Shown piece after piece: positions 61,001 through 64,000 of a stretch of DNA of 64,000 nucleotides. The notes under the pieces are model-generated. The model was given only the letters and a program-made list of their open reading frames with translations. It was not told the origin of the DNA and searched no databases. This stretch comes from Hirudinaria manillensis (Eukaryota; Annelida; Clitellata; Hirudinida; Hirudinidae), in NCBI GenBank assembly GCA_034509925.1, contig CM067533.1, positions 2,990,535 to 3,054,534 on the forward strand. Direction: 5' to 3'. The stretch's first letter is position 1. Each line of letters begins with the position of its first letter. A program made the translations under genes and the position numbers.

Positions 61001-64000
61001 TCTTCGCATTTTGACGACTCTCCGAGGAAGTCCGCTTCGGCGGGGAACGCCGGAACTCGAGGGATTTCCGAGTCGGAAGTTCCGAACGCGGTCGGAGCTC
61101 GGCCCTTTTCCGAGCCGACCGAGCGTTCTTTCGACGGAGCTTATCGGAAGACGTACGAAATCTACTGGCACGACGGAAGAGATGACGCGAAGAAGAAGAG
61201 CTACGAGGACTTGTTTCGTACCGAGCCAAGAAACGGAGACAAAACTCATAATTTAAGAAGTCATTCTCTTGGCAACCTAAGGCAGCCTCAGAAACGCAAC
61301 GACGAGAACAGGAAGACGTGGACGGCCGTCAGCATCGACATAGACGCCTCCCCGTCGACCCTCAAGTCGAAGAAAACGCTCGCCTCCGAGTACTTCACGA
61401 CGGCCAGGCTTCGTCCGAGGAGGCACAAAACGAAGCATGCGGTTGTTAGTTCTCCTTCTACGTTCTTCCCTCTATCCCATGTTAAGAGTCACTAAGCGTC
61501 TGCTATCGGGAGCCGAACACGGATTGGCCGAGGAGATGTCGTATCGACGTCTTGCACGATTCCGTCTGCCACGTTGCGATTGGTTTTGACGTTTCGTTGA
61601 TTATTTTGCAGATAACCATATCAGAAGACGGATGGGTTTTTGCAGAGTTTTTTAAGTTGCAAGGGGTCAGAGAAGTCGTTCATAAGTTGATGATAATCAG
61701 TCCCAATGGTAAAGAAGTGAGCAATTATTATTTTTTTTGTTTCTTCTTTGATTGTACTCAAAAATAATTTATTGTATCGAGTTGTTAACAATAAACAATA
61801 ATTGTTCTTTGGCAATGGTTACTGACAGACAGACAGATAGATAGCTAATTAGCAAAGTTGCACTTCGTTTATCTTTTCTTCTGAATATTGGAATTAAAAA
61901 ATAAAAATAAAAACTTACAAATGCCGTTCACAGAGGAATGGATGTGTACTAATTTGCACTCGTTGCCAACATTCTGCTCAGGTGAAATGGAAATCCACTT
62001 CCATGTTTTTTTTTATTCTACGAGAGGTGTCGAGACGCGTCGAGATTCTAAGACGCGTTAAACTTTCGCCGACGTTTCAAGTTCTTCGGGTCCTTCCCGA
62101 CCGACGCCCGGAGTCGGAGCTCGGCATCCGTCGAATTAAATTCCTCGCGATCTGTCGGTGGACGTTCCGATCCGACCCGAGGGTCGGAGCTCCACTCGGT
62201 TTTTCTTCGTTCGAATCCGGCTGGACTCGTTAACACGTCTCCTCGAGGTTTTCGTCCTTTGATGCATCATAAATTGTAAAACATCTCCTTGCAATTCATT
62301 TCTTTTCATTCCTTCCTTTGGCAGCCTCGAGCATAAAAAGCACTTAATGCAAAGAGACCCAGGATAAGCTTTGGATCAATTAACTGTCGGATCCATTAGG
62401 TCTTCCGCAATTAGCTTTTGATCTTAAAATGAAAACACTGCGAGGCTAATACGTTAAAGTTATTAAATAAATTTTAAATTATTTTATTCAAACTTAAATA
62501 CATTTTTGCTTAAAAATTTCAAGATTTCAAATTTATTTAAAATTAAATTTTGAGATTTCACGTCGGAATTGATCGTCGCTTTTAGATCTACATAGACGAG
62601 GTGAAAGACGGCAGAGAGAGCTCATACATGACGTCCCACCTGCCTTCGATCCAGGACGGTTCTCGGAAGTACGCGCCCGAGCGTCTGCCTCAGGGCTGGA
62701 GGAAGGAGTTCGAGTACGTATCGAGGTTCGTGAACTTCATCCGATCCGACACTCCGAAGGTGACTCAGTACACGGACAGAGCCAAATGCATGCTCATGGA
62801 GAATCTACCCGTTCCTGACTTCAGAGCAGAATTTTATTCAGGTTTGTTCAGGTTGCTTCATGTATATTTGTTTGTTTTGATTTCTTTTTCTGTTAAATGG
62901 AAATATATTAACAACAATAACTAATTCACAAGAACGAGAATGATAGTAGTTTTAGAGTCACAGACATTCTTTAACGAATTAATAACACGTACGTTAAGTA
63001 ATAAGACACGCGCACGCATCAACACCCGTTCGATGTCTGTAATCATTAAATATGGATTCGTTTGAAGGTTGTAAGTTCCTGATGACCACCGAAGTCACGA
63101 AAATATTTCAACACGACGGAACTTTCGTGACCCTCAACCCCGAGGGAAGTATAACTCATTTGTCTCCTGAAATGCAGAAGATGTACAAGCATGCTCAAGA
63201 GGTGCATTATTTATTTATTTATTAATTTATTTATTTATTACCAACTTCTTCTTATTGTATTTATTTTATTATATTTATTTATTATTTATTTACCAACTGC
63301 ATCTTATCTTGTAAACAAGATGAACATTGTTGAGTCAACTAAGCTGATAACTAAAAACCTTCTAAAAATCTAAACGAGTGATTAAAAATCTACCAATCTC
63401 ACTTCAATGCTTCAATGTATGTTAATGTATGTTAATGTATGTTAATGCATGTTAATGCATGTTAATGCATGTTTGCCTCCTGAAACTTCAGATGCACAGG
63501 AAATGCAGAGAAAATGAATATTTCTGGTCACAAAAGGCCAATGATTCGGACATTCCCAACTTCCCCGTCACTTTTGGAATGTAAATGCTTGCATTTCTTC
63601 TCGTACATTTATGGTTTATTCTTTATAGTTTTCATAGTCATAATTATAAGTCGAATGTAGTCTATTATGTATTATTTTGTGCTTTCCATTTGTTTTTATA
63701 TATTTTATATGTATTTATTTTTAAATTTCTTTATAAATTTCAGTAAAAACTGCCTCGTAAATCTTTCATCCCCCACAAGTAACCCATCGCCAGGCAGCAC
63801 CAATTCAAGCGAGGTAAAGTCAGTTTTAACTCGCTTATTTTGGAAAGAAAAAAAAATTTTTTTATAAAATATAATATTTTAATATAATATTTCGATTGAT
63901 CTACATCTCCAATCACCTTCAATGAATTGATTTGATGATTGAATTCATCCAACCTGGCAGTCGACAAGCAAGAGCAAGCTCACGAGTTCACTCTCGGATT
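57242..64000 (+). CDS. PLK4: Polo-like kinase 4 (partial, 3' end outside window)
   Basis: Master kinase of centriole duplication. Exons: 57242-57271, 57358-57453, 57532-57630, 58553-58667, 58962-59074, 59407-59495, 59555-59787, 59859-59914, 60421-60599, 60802-61444, 61612-61716, 62586-62841, 63068-63201, 63492-63580, 63744-63813, and the start of another at 63961; 769 residues are in phase before the last piece. Start [19 protein letters not shown]. Kinase marks: [58 protein letters not shown]. Next is a phosphodegron-like DSGRDT (283-288), a Ser-rich linker with high-CpG exon 60802-61444, then the cryptic polo box ([14 protein letters not shown]...; [55 protein letters not shown]). The Ser/Pro-rich linker leading to PB3 follows, and PB3 lies beyond 64000. 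The acceptor at 60801 sits far from its pyrimidine tract but is the only one keeping phase. Confidence 0.94.
59142..59228. repeat. (ACTC)n tetranucleotide repeat
   Basis: About 21 perfect ACTC units in a PLK4 intron. Confidence 0.95.
62030..62245. other. CpG-rich island inside a PLK4 intron
   Basis: GC- and CpG-rich sequence inside the intron 61717-62585, where flanks are AT-rich. It contains the palindrome CCGACCCGAGGGTCGG. Both strands are open for 60 or more codons (minus 62236-62048 ends in a stop; plus 61982-62233), but the polo-box sequence on either side is continuous without it. It may be an alternative exon, a separate transcript or a regulatory island. Confidence 0.4.
63414..63473. 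repeat. 10-bp tandem repeat GTTAATGYAT
   Basis: Five full 10-bp units plus partial ones in a PLK4 intron, the first two ending TAT and the last three CAT. Confidence 0.85.

Overview
This window is animal nuclear DNA. The genes are split by many GT-AG introns, the exons are relatively GC- and CpG-rich against very AT-rich introns and spacers, and there are long (AAT)n/(ATT)n microsatellites, a 5'-truncated non-LTR retrotransposon and a short (CCCTAA)n-like stretch. The gene set (novel protein kinase C, SLC5 transporter, immunoglobulin-superfamily protein, FICD, PLK4 with polo boxes) indicates a metazoan, most likely an invertebrate. I cannot name the phylum from sequence alone. Exon models below were built by hand from splice signals, reading-phase bookkeeping and family similarity. 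For every multi-exon gene except the small one at 56.6-57.1 kb, the phases close from start to stop (or to the window edge).

Layout: (1) 1.1-11.0 kb, minus strand: a complete 17-exon novel PKC of the epsilon/eta type with an unusual C-terminal extension of about 229 residues. (2) 12.0-13.3 kb, plus: a small single-RRM RNA-binding protein, divergent from the PKC gene. (3) 13.3-16.8 kb: spacer with a long imperfect hairpin, unrecognised degenerate coding-like sequence and a Mutator-like transposase relic. (4) 16.8-21.7 kb, plus: a 14-exon sodium/solute symporter of the SGLT (SLC5) family. (5) 21.7-32.3 kb: gene-poor spacer holding an R2/R4-type (restriction-like-endonuclease) retrotransposon embedded in TAA repeats, plus large microsatellites. 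(6) 32.3-46.2 kb, plus: an eight-exon secreted or membrane-anchored three-Ig protein whose first intron (8.5 kb) contains a 24-bp minisatellite and an interstitial telomere-like tract. (7) 46.5-51.2 kb, minus: AARSD1, an Ala-tRNA editing protein, 13 exons, convergent with the Ig gene. (8) 51.7-53.5 kb, minus: a two-exon type II membrane glycosyltransferase resembling GT77. (9) 53.9-56.2 kb, plus: FICD, the ER AMPylase, divergent from the glycosyltransferase. (10) 56.6-57.1 kb, minus: a putative 66-residue protein, divergent from (11) PLK4, which starts at 57.24 kb and runs off the right edge before its third polo box.

The neighbours do not form a pathway. What they share is a compact 46-57 kb block with short divergent intergenic gaps (about 406 bp and 128 bp), contrasting with the repeat-filled 21-46 kb half. 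The observations most worth following are the PKC tail beyond the hydrophobic motif, the retrotransposon sitting in TAA microsatellites with a 3' hairpin over its stop codon, a three-copy short repeat with a nested-hairpin end, the small divergent gene beside PLK4, and a CpG-rich island inside a PLK4 intron.
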